DNA from: Trachelipus rathkii
Lineage: Eukaryota > Arthropoda > Malacostraca > Isopoda > Trachelipodidae
Assembly: GCA_015478945.1 (NCBI GenBank)
Contig: JABUQX010004614.1
Location: 52,501-72,119, forward strand
Direction of reading: 5' to 3'
DNA length: 19,619 nucleotides
Made by a program: the position numbers and the translations under genes
Notes under the pieces: generated by a model
The model's input: only the letters and a program-made list of their open reading frames with translations
What the model was told of the DNA's origin: nothing
Databases searched by the model: none
Shown: piece by piece, positions 6,816-16,964 of the stretch
Numbering within the stretch: position 1 is the first letter of the stretch
Layout of the letters: every line of letters starts with the position of its first letter

Positions 6816-9673
6816 ATGACTGGTCGAAGTGGATGTAGGGGTGGGCGCAGGCGGGGGTTTTCTTTTGACTTTGCCAACGTGCGTGGCCTTCGTGCTAATC
6901 ATGAATCTGTGGAATATCACCTCTCTAACTCTCAACCTAACATTTTATTACTGTCTGAGACCCAGCTGGCCAGGGATTCATTTTCAAATAAACTAAATAT
7001 CTCTAACTATAACTTTTTTCTATAATTTCCGACTAAATGGTGGAGTCTGTGCTTATATAAACATAAACACTCCTGTAACACGTCTCGAGAATCTTGAATC
7101 TCCTAACTTCGATGTTCTGTGGCTAAAAATCTTTCTCCCTACTACTACTATCATTATCTTGTGTTTCTGCTACTGCTCCCCTAATGGAACAGATTTTCAC
7201 GTTCTTTTTGACTATCTTACTACTTCTCATGAGACTGTTACCTCTTCCCATCCAAATGCTGAGGTCCTATATTTAGGGGATTTCAACGTACGCCACACTG
7301 AGTGGTTGGGCTCCTCTCACACTGATGCAGGTGGGGAGGAGGCCAAAACATTCAGCATTCTCAACCATCTGGAACAGTTAATTAAGGAACCTACATATAT
7401 TCCAGATCGTCCTAACCAATTCTTGAACACGTTTGACTTATGTTTCACCACTACTCCTTCTCGTTATAAATACACCATTTCTCCTCCTATTGGTAACTCT
7501 GACCACAATCTTGTAGCTCTTAATTATAATACTTTTTCTCCAGCAGCTCCTCCATGCCCTAAACGTAATTTCTGGCACTTTAACCGGGCTAATTTTTGGC
7601 TAACTACTCTTGGAATGAATCCTGCTTTGAGTCGTGGGATGCTTCGGTCGCCGCTGAAAAGGTGGGGGCCGTAATCACTGATGGGATGAGCAGGTTCATT
7701 CCATCTTCAACTAAATCTTTCTCTTCCCAAAATCCATGGTTCGATAGAGCTTTTTCTCGCGCCATTCAGGAGAGAGACATTGCGTATCGGGAATGGAAAA
7801 ACTCTCATTCTCCTATCACTCTTACTAATTTTCATTCTGCTCGGAATCTTTGCAGGGATACTATTCGACAGGATAAGCGTACTTTCACTAAAAAAAGTGC
7901 GACAACCTGCTTGGTTCTCATACTGATAAAAATTTCTGGCCCCTTGCCAAAAACATCTCTAACATCTCTTGTAAATCTGCCTTTCCTCCCTTTATTCGCT
8001 CTGACGGTTCTGTTGCTAACTCTCCTTTTAGGCCAAACTCTTCTTCGGCCTCCTTTTTTTTATCTAATTCTACCCTGGACGATTCTGGCATCCCTCCTCC
8101 TACTCCTTCTCCTTTCAGCTTTCCCATGTCTTTACCTGTAATTACACATGATCGTGTGCATGGGATCCTGAGTTCTATGAAAGTCACTAAGGCTAGTGGC
8201 CCGGATGGCATTCCTCCTCGTGTTTTGAGGGAGTGTTCTTCCGAGCTGACGCCTGTTCTCGTTCAACTCTACTCTCTATGTCTTAATACTAATACTTTTC
8301 CTCAGTGCTGGAAGCGCGCATATGTCCAACCGATCCCAAAAGAGAGTATCCGTTTTGATCCTTTTAATTATCGCACTATAACTCTCACTTGTATTCTATC
8401 TAAAATCTTTGAAACTTTCTTAACTCTCATTTCCTGGATCATCTGGAGTCTCACTCCCTTCTTTCAGATCATTAGTATGGCTTTCGTCGTTCCAGGTCAA
8501 TGGTAACATACTTTCCTATCTAACTGATTTATGGTCTTCTGCCCTTAAGGACCATGGGGAATCTTGCGTGGTGGCGCTTGACATATCCAAGCCCTTGACC
8601 GGGTTTGGCACGCGACCACTGCTCTAAACTCCCTTCCTTTGGGTTTCCTTCTTCTCTTTGCATACTCTTGTCTAGTTTTCTCTCCGATCGCTCCCATATC
8701 AGCACTCGTTGATGCGTCCTTTTTCCTGTTAACTGCCCAATTGTTCCGCAAGGTTCTGTTCTATCTCCAGCTTTTATTTCGACTTTTCATCAACGTTCTC
8801 CTCAGCTGTACTTCTAACTCTGTTCACTCTTATGCCAATGATTCAACTCTCCATTCTTCCACTCATTTAAAATCTGCTCCCTCTTTTGCTTCTACAGTTG
8901 CCTCTCGTCTTTAGCTTTCCGATTCTATTCTTGCCGATCTGGATGGGATTTCCCGGTGGGGTTACCGAAACCTTGTAAAATTCAACTCTTTAAAAACTCA
9001 ACTTCTCTACATCTCCCTCTCAAAAATACCTCCGACCTTTCCTATTTCCTTCGATGGCTCTAATTTCTCTACTGTGAATAACATAAACATCCTTGGTCTT
9101 AACATAAACAACAAATTATATTGGAAGCCTCATATTTCAATGGTTGCTAAGGTGGCCTCAAAGAAGCTAGGAGTTCTGTTCAGGTTGCGGGAATTTTTTT
9201 CCTCTGCATAGCTACTCCAGTTATATAAGGAAGGGCCTTATTCGCCCTTGTATGGAGTGCTGTTCTTACATTTGGGGGGCTCCGGCTCCACCATTCAATT
9301 GGATAGGGCTGAGTCTAAAGCTAATAGACTAATAAACTGTCCCCTACTTTCAAACTCTCTTGACCCTCTATCTCAGCAACGCAACGTTGGCGCTCTATCT
9401 CTTTTCTATAGGTACTACAGCGGCAGATGCTCAGGGGAGTTGACCTCTCACATTCCACCACCCTTGCGTCCCCCTCTTGGCACAAAAGGTGCCTTGCTCT
9501 CGCACGAATTTTGCGAGAGTATTGCGTACCCCAAACTTGTTCGTTGTGGTGCCTCTTTCTTTCCAGCTACTTCTGTTCTGGGGAACTCCTTGCCTTCTTC
9601 TGTTTTTCCAACTATATTTAATCTTCCTCTCTTTAAAGCCCACGTCTACGCTTACCTGAGAGCTTTGCGTTAG
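6816..9673 (+). pseudogene. Non-LTR retrotransposon endonuclease/reverse transcriptase, CR1/Jockey-like, broken
   Basis: This encoded the protein that nicks target DNA and copies element RNA into it. An apurinic-type endonuclease is spread over 6816-7025 (FANVRGL, SETQ) and about 7028-7674 in another frame (LGDFNV, then NSDHN), so its catalytic Asn, Glu, Asp and His are visible. A linker follows (7675-8130), then the reverse transcriptase: SGPDGIPPRVL, VVALDISK (motif A, Asp at 8580-8582), PQGSVLSPA and the active-site box at 8831-8842. That box reads YAND instead of YADD. Frame changes near 7026, 7596-7674, 7890-7905, 8430-8506 and 8590, and in-frame TAG at 8912 and 9209, show it is dead. 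The C-terminal part (9248-9673) has the NVGALSLFYRYYSGRCSGEL and FFPATSVLGNSLPSSVFP motifs seen in CR1/Jockey-type elements. No ORF1 is found upstream, so it is probably 5' truncated. Confidence 0.88.
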
Positions 9674-9757
9674 ACTGGGACTGGGCGGGTTTTTCAATGT
9701 TTTATTTTCCGCCCCTCCTTGAAGGGCCCAGCCCGTGAGTGGTAGTGATCTGTAAAA
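9674..9757 (+). other. 3' untranslated region of the non-LTR element
   Basis: After the TAG at 9671-9673 comes a GC-rich segment with complementary parts (CTGGGCGGG near 9682 and GGGCCCAGCCCG near 9724) and an A7 run (9754-9760). A structured 3' end like this may be recognised by the element's own reverse transcriptase, but the exact boundary is not clear. Confidence 0.4.
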
Positions 9758-10170
9758 AAACCTTATTAATACCAGCAACAGTAATAATAATATATATAAC
9801 ATCTATGTAATAATAATATATGTAACCAACTCTCATCTATCATCTCCATCCTCAACCTTAATATGTATATATGTATATAATATAATATATATATATGCAT
9901 GTATATCTATATATATGTAATAATATATATATTTATATATACTCAAACCTTTATCTAACTATGATTATAATATATAATAATAATAATATATATATGTAAT
10001 ATATATATATAATAATAATAATATGTATGTAATATGTAGCAATAATAATATATCCAATAATATATTATCAATAATAATATAACAACTAACCTAATATATA
10101 TATGTAATAATAATAAGCAACCCATATATATGTAGCTATATGCTGCTGCGTAACAACAGCATGCTGCTGC
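9758..10170. repeat. Low-complexity TAA/AT patchwork, no gene
   Basis: Composed of TAATAATA, ATATGTAATA and ACCAAC words like 2942-4505. No protein-coding or RNA feature is seen. Confidence 0.7.
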
Positions 10171-10438
10171 TTCTTTGCTCATGCTGCTGTAAGGAGGAAA
10201 TTATTGACCGAAACGCTGTTCATTTGTTTGACTTTTCTTGTATTGGTATTCGATGGTTGGGTTATGGTTTATTTATGTATTTATAGTAATTTATTTATTT
10301 TATTATAATATCAATTGTCCCCAGGCTAGTTCCCAAGTTATAAATGATTTAGTTAACTCAAGAAAAGTCTCTAAAGTCGCTAAAAAGACAGATTTGGATA
10401 ATTTCTTTACGAAGATAATATATATCTGTAATATATAG
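10171..10438 (+). other. Non-repetitive island with an exon-like segment
   Basis: The island starts after AGCATGCTGCTG words. A possible 3' splice site, ATCAATTGTCCCCAG, ends at 10324. After it the frame continues for about 36 codons to TAG at 10436-10438, with a Lys/Asp/Asn-rich, hydrophilic peptide (SSQVINDLVNSRKVSKVAKK) before running into AT repeat. Codon content looks coding-like, but no domain is recognisable. It may be an exon remnant of a host or transposon gene, or chance. Confidence 0.22.
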
Positions 10439-10679
10439 CCTTAACTAATAGCCATGTATACTATATATATATAGCAACAATAATATATATATATAACATA
10501 ACATAATATATAACAACCAACCTACTCATAACTGTAATAATAGCAACCAACCTTATATATATAACCAATAACTTAATATAGCAACATTAACCTTGTATAT
10601 ACTGCTGTAACCACCTGTACTATTTCTTCTTTCTTATAACATAACATATATATATAATATATATATATGTTATATATAT
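10439..10679. repeat. AT-rich low-complexity spacer
   Basis: AT and TAATA arrays with AACCAAC and CCTTA words, plus ACTGCTGTAACC near 10601. It ends at the hAT-like end at 10680. Confidence 0.7.
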
Positions 10680-10689
10680 TAGTGATGGA

Positions 10690-10800
10690 CGCGAGCATCC
10701 GCATCGCATCCGCATTTGGAACATCCACCTAAATTGACATCGCATCAGCATCCTCATAACAGCATCCGCATCCTACACATTCGCATCCTCTTTGAAAAAT
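10690..10800 (+). repeat. Left subterminal GCATCC array
   Basis: GCATCC or GCATC occurs about eight times in 110 bases, mostly as GCATCCGCATCC-like pairs, just inside the left end. Such arrays are probable transposase-binding sites by analogy with other hAT elements. Confidence 0.65.
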
Positions 10801-10957
10801 GAGGATGTTGAGAATGTTTTTATTTGATTTTGATTAAATGCATATAAAATAAATTTTTTTTGGCATCTTTATCATGGGAGTTTATGGGAATAATTGTAAT
10901 TTTGAATTTCGATTTCTTATATATATTAATATAATATATATATTTATATATATAAAA

Positions 10958-10995
<38 letters not shown>

Positions 10996-11139
10996 CAATA
11001 TAATATATATATATATATATATATATAATAACCTTAACTATATATGTATAACATAATATGTATGCGCCAGCTGTAGCACCAGCCCTAGGGGCTCAACCTA
11101 TATGAATTCCAATCGGTAGTTTAATATTTAATACAGTAT

Positions 11140-11404
11140 AATAATATAATAATAATATAATAATATAACAATAACCAATATATATATATATATAATAATA
11201 TATATATATAATATATATATATATGTAATAATGTGTGTCCGTCATATTATATGTAATAATGTATGTATAACTTAATATAACATATAACTATAATAATAAC
11301 CTTAATAATAATAACATAATAATAATAATATGTAATAATAATAATAGCAATAATAATAATATATAATAACAACTAATAATAATATGTATATGTATATATA
11401 TATA
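11140..11404. repeat. TAA/AT patchwork inside the hAT-like element
   Basis: TAATAATA and TAATAACA words and AT arrays, ending in TATA where the mariner inserted. Confidence 0.7.
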
Positions 11405-12657
11405 CAGGAAGTTGTCTCAAAAATAATGTACTAACACTTTGAAAGATTATACAAACTTTATTTATGAACATAATGACAAGTTTAAATTCTTGAATTACAG
11501 AACATACATATATTTAAAGAATCATGTTCGCAAATGTTCAAAATGATGACCGCCACTGTCCAGACACAGCTGATAACGCGAACCAATGGAGTCGCAAACG
11601 ACACGAAATAGTTCATTTGGAATGTCGCGACATTGTCTTTCGATTTCCAATTTCAATGCATTTATCGTTCTTGGTTTTGAGCGATAAACTCTGTCCTTGA
11701 GGTATCCCCATAAAAAGTCCATTAGTGAGATCTGGGGAACGCGCAGGGTATTCAATACTACCCCTTCGTCCAATCCATGTGTTTGAAAATGTTGCATCGA
11801 GGTGAGCTCTTACATCGCGATGGTAGTGGAGAGGTTCTCCATCTTCCTGAAAGTAAATCACGTCGTTATCACCAAACATCCCGTCAATGTGTGGACCGAC
11901 CAACTCCTGCAGCAAGGTTAGGTATCTGTCCCCATCGAACGCTCCGTTAAAAAAAACGGTCCTATGATGCCCAATGCTGAAATCCCACACCACACAGTTA
12001 CCCTTGGTAGGTTTAAATGGTGATCAGTTTTAACATGGGGATTTACAGGACCACAGTAGGTACAATTATGGCGATTAATCGAGTCATTTAATTTAAAGGT
12101 GGCCTCATCGCTTCAGACAATTTTGTGTGGAAACCCTACATCTTCTACACATTTAGCCAGGTACCATTCACAAAATTGAAGTCTCCGGTCCGGATCGTCT
12201 TCATTGAGAGCATGGAGTAGTCTTGGTTTGTAGCATTTCCAGCGTAGACGCTTCAAGATGCGATGGACGCTATCTTTTGAGATGTGTGTCTCCCGAACCG
12301 TTTGTCGTAGAGATTTCTGTGGGGATCGGATGAGGGTTTCCTGTACCTGCTCTTCCTTTGCAGGGTTGGTGGATGTCCGTGGTCGTCAAGAACTTTTCTT
12401 GCTGACGTTGTGAACGGTACCATCTGCTTCAAATTTCTCTCTGATGCGGGCAATGGTCCGGTGCGTTGGTGGCGGTTTATCGAACTCCCTTCTGAATCGT
12501 CTTTGCACTTCCGTGGCGTTTCCGTTGGTCCAATACCATTTAAGGACAAACTTTCTCTCTTCAGAGCTGAGTTGATCTCCTGCACAATTCTTTTACAGTA
12601 GTTACACCTGAAAAAAAAAAGCAGTCATTGTGTTAGTACATTTTTTGAGACACCTTA

Positions 12658-12660
<3 letters not shown>
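11405..12660 (-). mobile_element. mariner element (DD41D-like), both ends present
   Basis: The 1256-bp element is flanked by TA on both sides (11403-11404 and 12661-12662), the expected target duplication. The left end is CAGGAAGTTGTCTCAAAAAT. The right end read inward is CAGTAAGGTGTCTCAAAAAA, continuing to ATGTACTAACAC on both sides, an inverted repeat of about 32 bp with small indels. It carries one transposase on the minus strand. It sits inside the hAT-like element at 10680-12975. Confidence 0.9.
11522..12598 (-). pseudogene. mariner transposase, DD41D-like, inactivated
   Basis: This would cut and paste the element using a three-Asp active site. The N-terminal helix-turn-helix region (about 12560-12260; KWYWTNGNATEVQRRFRREF) is followed by [20 protein letters not shown]. 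Then come the catalytic SDEATF (first Asp), YFQEDGEPLHYH (second Asp) and SPDLT with MDFLWGYLKD (third Asp). Allowing for a 2-base deletion near the third Asp, the second and third are about 41 residues apart, hence DD41D (rosa-like). In-frame TGA codons occur before RPRTSTNP and just before SDEATF, where the family has Trp. Frame changes near 12560, 11980 and 11740 also break it. The C-terminus GGHHFEHLR precedes the stop at 11522. No clear ATG start is visible. Confidence 0.88.
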
Positions 12661-12717
<57 letters not shown>

Positions 12718-12747
12718 CGCTGGTAACACTTGCAAAGTCCAAATAAT

Positions 12748-12798
<51 letters not shown>
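12661..12798. repeat. Two (AT)n arrays inside the hAT-like element
   Basis: AT arrays at 12661-12716 and 12752-12798 with a 35-base unique insert. The first is the continuation of the array into which the mariner inserted. Confidence 0.9.
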
Positions 12799-12803
<5 letters not shown>

Positions 12804-12823
12804 TAATTCAAACTTTAAAGAGT

Positions 12824-12940
12824 AAACATCCGCATCCTCATCTACTTTAAGATCCGCATCCGCATCTTCATCCTCTTTAAGATCCGCATCATCTAATTTA
12901 AGATCCGCATCCTCTAAGCACTCTTTAAGATCCGCATACG
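12824..12940 (+). repeat. Right subterminal array with four TTTAAGATCCGCAT copies
   Basis: The 14-mer TTTAAGATCCGCAT occurs exactly at 12846-12859, 12876-12889, 12897-12910 and 12924-12937. Additional CATCCGCATCC words surround it. The GCATCC words point in the same plus-strand direction as in the left array, so the arrays are direct repeats while the extreme tips are inverted. Confidence 0.75.
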
Positions 12941-12975
12941 CAAACAGTCAAATTTTGACACCCGGTCCATCACTA

Positions 12976-14012
<1,037 letters not shown>

Positions 14013-14083
14013 ATTTTAACTATAGCAACTTAATTAATAACATTACAAATATGAAAAATTACCTTTAAGAATGACTAGCATTT

Positions 14084-14262
14084 CAAACATCAGATAGCTT
14101 GGATCTCTTTGGAGAGTGAATGTGACCCGCAAAGCTGAATAACCTTTCTACGGGGGGCGATGAAGGTAGTGGAGTATTGTAGTGAAAAAAGACTTTTTCA
14201 ACACAGGGATACCTATTAAGTGACTCTAAGGATCTGTCGTTATCCGTAAGGTATTTAAGCAC
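14084..14262 (-). pseudogene. hAT C-terminal dimerisation fragment, reverse copy
   Basis: The minus-strand frame from 14262 (VLKYLTDNDRS) runs through RYPCVEKVFFHYNTPLPSSP and VERLFSFAGHIHSPKRSKLS to a TGA at 14084-14086. This is the recognisable hAT family dimerisation motif, found on the strand opposite to the rest of the transposase. It has no start codon and stops one frameshift before FEMLVILKGN, which is readable in the neighbouring frame. It is a piece of the same gene duplicated in inverted orientation, not a separate gene. Confidence 0.8.
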
Positions 14263-14275
14263 TACTATAGTAGAA

Positions 14276-14467
14276 ATAGTAGTGCTTAAATATCTTACAG
14301 ATAACGACAGATCCCAAACAGCCAGTATTCTATTGTTGAAAAGTCTTTCCTGTACCTACCTCGCCGTAGAGAAAGGGTTATACGGCTTTGCGGAATCATT
14401 AAGAGATCCAAGCTATCTGATGTTTGAAATGCTAGTCATTCTTAAAGGTAATTCTTCATATTTGTAA
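14276..14467 (+). pseudogene. hAT C-terminal fragment, forward copy, internally deleted
   Basis: In the original orientation the right arm reads VLKYLTDNDRS (from about 14282) and later PSYLMFEMLVILKGNSSYL, ending at the TAA at 14465-14467. The middle has lost the LPSSPPVERLFSFAG core kept by the reverse copy. It keeps the terminal FEMLVILKGN that hAT transposases end with. The 3' end of the gene thus survives only by combining two damaged copies. Confidence 0.7.
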
Positions 14468-14581
14468 TGTTATTAATTAAGTTGCAATATGTCTTTCTTT
14501 TCTAATTTTATTTATGTTCAATATGGTTACTGAAAATTATTATCATTTATTATTAAGTGATTAACTATGTTTAAATAGATC

Positions 14582-15151
<570 letters not shown>

Positions 15152-15290
15152 AAGTAACGCGTTACATGTAACGGCGTTACGTAACGACGAGTAACAGTAA
15201 CGCTTCAAAGGAATTTTAAAATCTTGGCGCGATGTAACGATAGCGCTACCTTTTCTCTCAAGTGACTTGGGTAACGATTACAACGCTGTT
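15152..15290 (+). mobile_element. Second GTAACG/CGTTAC array, hAT-like subterminal region
   Basis: AAGTAACGCGTTACATGTAA at 15152 and the next 100 bases align with 6302-6412, sharing GGCGTTACGTAAC, AGTAACGGTAACGCT-like and ATTTTAAAAT blocks but with one deletion and several changes. The terminal CAAAGGTGGGC is missing. It has the same orientation as the 6292 copy. It may be a subterminal region of the hAT whose transposase lies 700 bases upstream. Confidence 0.6.
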
Positions 15291-15317
15291 ATTTCATATA
15301 ACTCAATCAATCTCTAA

Positions 15318-15475
<158 letters not shown>

Positions 15476-16057
15476 CGAGTATATGGCGAAGGCTAGTTGA
15501 AATCGTCATTTTCTCACATTTTCTTGACGATAGGAGGTCTTCTCACTCATTTTATTAGCTCTTTTAATTTGTAGATAAGAACTGTCTTGTTATTCTATCT
15601 ATGCTTTTTTTAATGTTGAAATGTATATATAAATTTTAGATTTTTTGCTCAGTCGGATTCTCAATTCCTTATTAAGTGTTTAAGGTTCAAAGTAGCATTG
15701 AAATTATCACTCAACATGCACTGCCTCAGTGTAAAGTCATAGTTCAATTTCATCAGATCATGGATGTTAGGAGATTCCTTGGTACGTACGTTTTACCTTA
15801 AATATTATATTAAAATTTTACGTATTTACTCCTAAAAAGTATGGATTTTGTAACACATGATCTTACTCGTCCATATGAGGTTAGTTTCATTTTTAAAAAA
15901 CTATTTTTCATTACAACACAGAAATTAGTGGTTTGCAACATGGTTTGCTATACTTTCAATTTTTTGTGTTAACATCTTTGAATCTTAGTAAAATTATTAG
16001 CCTATGACCATATGTAGCAGAGATTTACAGTAGTAGAACCATATATTTATATATCCT

Positions 16058-16088
<31 letters not shown>

Positions 16089-16142
16089 CTATATATATAT
16101 ATAAATAATAATATATATATATATATATATATGCTACTCTTC

Positions 16143-16174
<32 letters not shown>

Positions 16175-16306
16175 TTATTACGTTGGACGTAATGAGAGGC
16201 CAAGAAGGTTAAATCAGAAAGGCTGGGTCAAATAATGAAACATCGGTCATATGTCGGAATCTATTTTGAAATAGTAAACATAATTAATATATTATAAACA
16301 ATTAAC

Positions 16307-16353
<47 letters not shown>

Positions 16354-16657
16354 TACTAATAATTGCATTGTGAAAAATAGATATTAAAGTTACGCATAAA
16401 ATGATACGTTTTCTCTTTACATTTTTTAGGGAAACTATTACATAAAATATATGAAATTTTGAACGTAGCTTCGCTGTATTATTGAATAAAATATCAAAAA
16501 TTACTTAAAATTAAATAATCGTATTGTATAATGAAGAACATAAAATTGCTGCATCTTTTTTACTAATACACAATTGCCAAAAAAAAACACAGAATCGTAA
16601 AGTATCACAAAAGCAAGTATGGAATAATAAGAACTAGGTTTCACAAGTCACTGACCT
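15476..16657. other. AT-rich region without a gene; microsatellites and one hairpin
   Basis: No protein or RNA gene is supported. It contains short AT arrays (16057-16131), a (TTA)n run (16143-16166), an (AAT)n run (16306-16351) and a perfect hairpin ATTACGT-TGG-ACGTAAT (16177-16193). Confidence 0.5.
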
Positions 16658-16946
16658 TGTAACATTCGAAGGCAAGGGATGCACTTAAGACAAATGGAGC
16701 ATTAAACGTTTGTAATAAAATCACTGATGCTCACAGAATAAGTTTTTATAAGAATTGGCGAATTGTTTGTAATGAAAACAGGTTATTTTGGACGATATAA
16801 AGGAGCGGTTCTAGAAAGCTTGTTCAAGGCGAAAAATGGCGCGATCGATTATCGACCAATAGCAAACAAGATTGGAGTCACGTGACAAGTAGGACGATAA
16901 TACTGAAAAGGAAGAAAAAGGAGGTAATAGAGCTCCCCTACGAACA
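16658..16946 (-). repeat. Candidate 3' LTR of the Gypsy element
   Basis: On the minus strand the segment starts TGTTCGTAGGGGAGC, 18 bases after the pol stop, and ends CCTTCGAATGTTACA. It therefore has the TG...CA (TGT...ACA) form of a retroviral-type LTR. It contains a perfect palindrome GTCACGTGAC (16877-16886). No purine tract lies directly before it and the other LTR is outside the window, so the limits are a guess from the terminal dinucleotides. Confidence 0.28.
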
Positions 16947-16964
16947 GAGGAGCGTCGTGAGTGA

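Larger units (their letters stand above)
10680..12975. mobile_element. Non-autonomous hAT-like element, split by a mariner
   Basis: The left end TAGTGATGGACGCGAG (10680) and the right end read on the minus strand TAGTGATGGACCGGG (from 12975) share an 11-bp terminal inverted repeat of hAT style. Flanks ATATATAT and GTATATAT fit an 8-bp duplication with one mismatch but are uninformative in AT repeat. Removing the mariner (11405-12660) leaves about 1.04 kb of ends plus AT-rich filler and no transposase. It would therefore have relied on a related hAT transposase. The pairing of these two ends as one element is inferred from TIR match and nesting. Confidence 0.6.
14025..14485. repeat. Long palindrome: inverted duplication of the hAT 3' end
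   Basis: The left arm 14025-14268 (244 bases) and right arm 14276-14485 (210 bases) are inverted copies separated by 7 bases (AGTAGAA). The outer 80 bases (GCAACTTAATTAATAACATT inward) are almost identical. The middle is diverged, with about 34 bases missing from the right arm, and the inner 40 bases are again nearly identical. Both arms derive from the C-terminal coding region and 3' flank of the hAT transposase. This would form a cruciform in DNA or a long hairpin in RNA. Confidence 0.9.

Noticed and set aside
11522..12598. Recoded stop codons (TGA in mariner, TAG in the non-LTR element) as an alternative genetic code
   Set aside because: The stops occur with frameshifts and active-site mutations in the same dead copies, as expected for pseudogenes.
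12824..12940. Regularly repeated 14-mer as a CRISPR array
   Set aside because: Spacing is irregular (7-16 bases between copies), the setting is eukaryotic, and the repeats lie just inside a transposon end.
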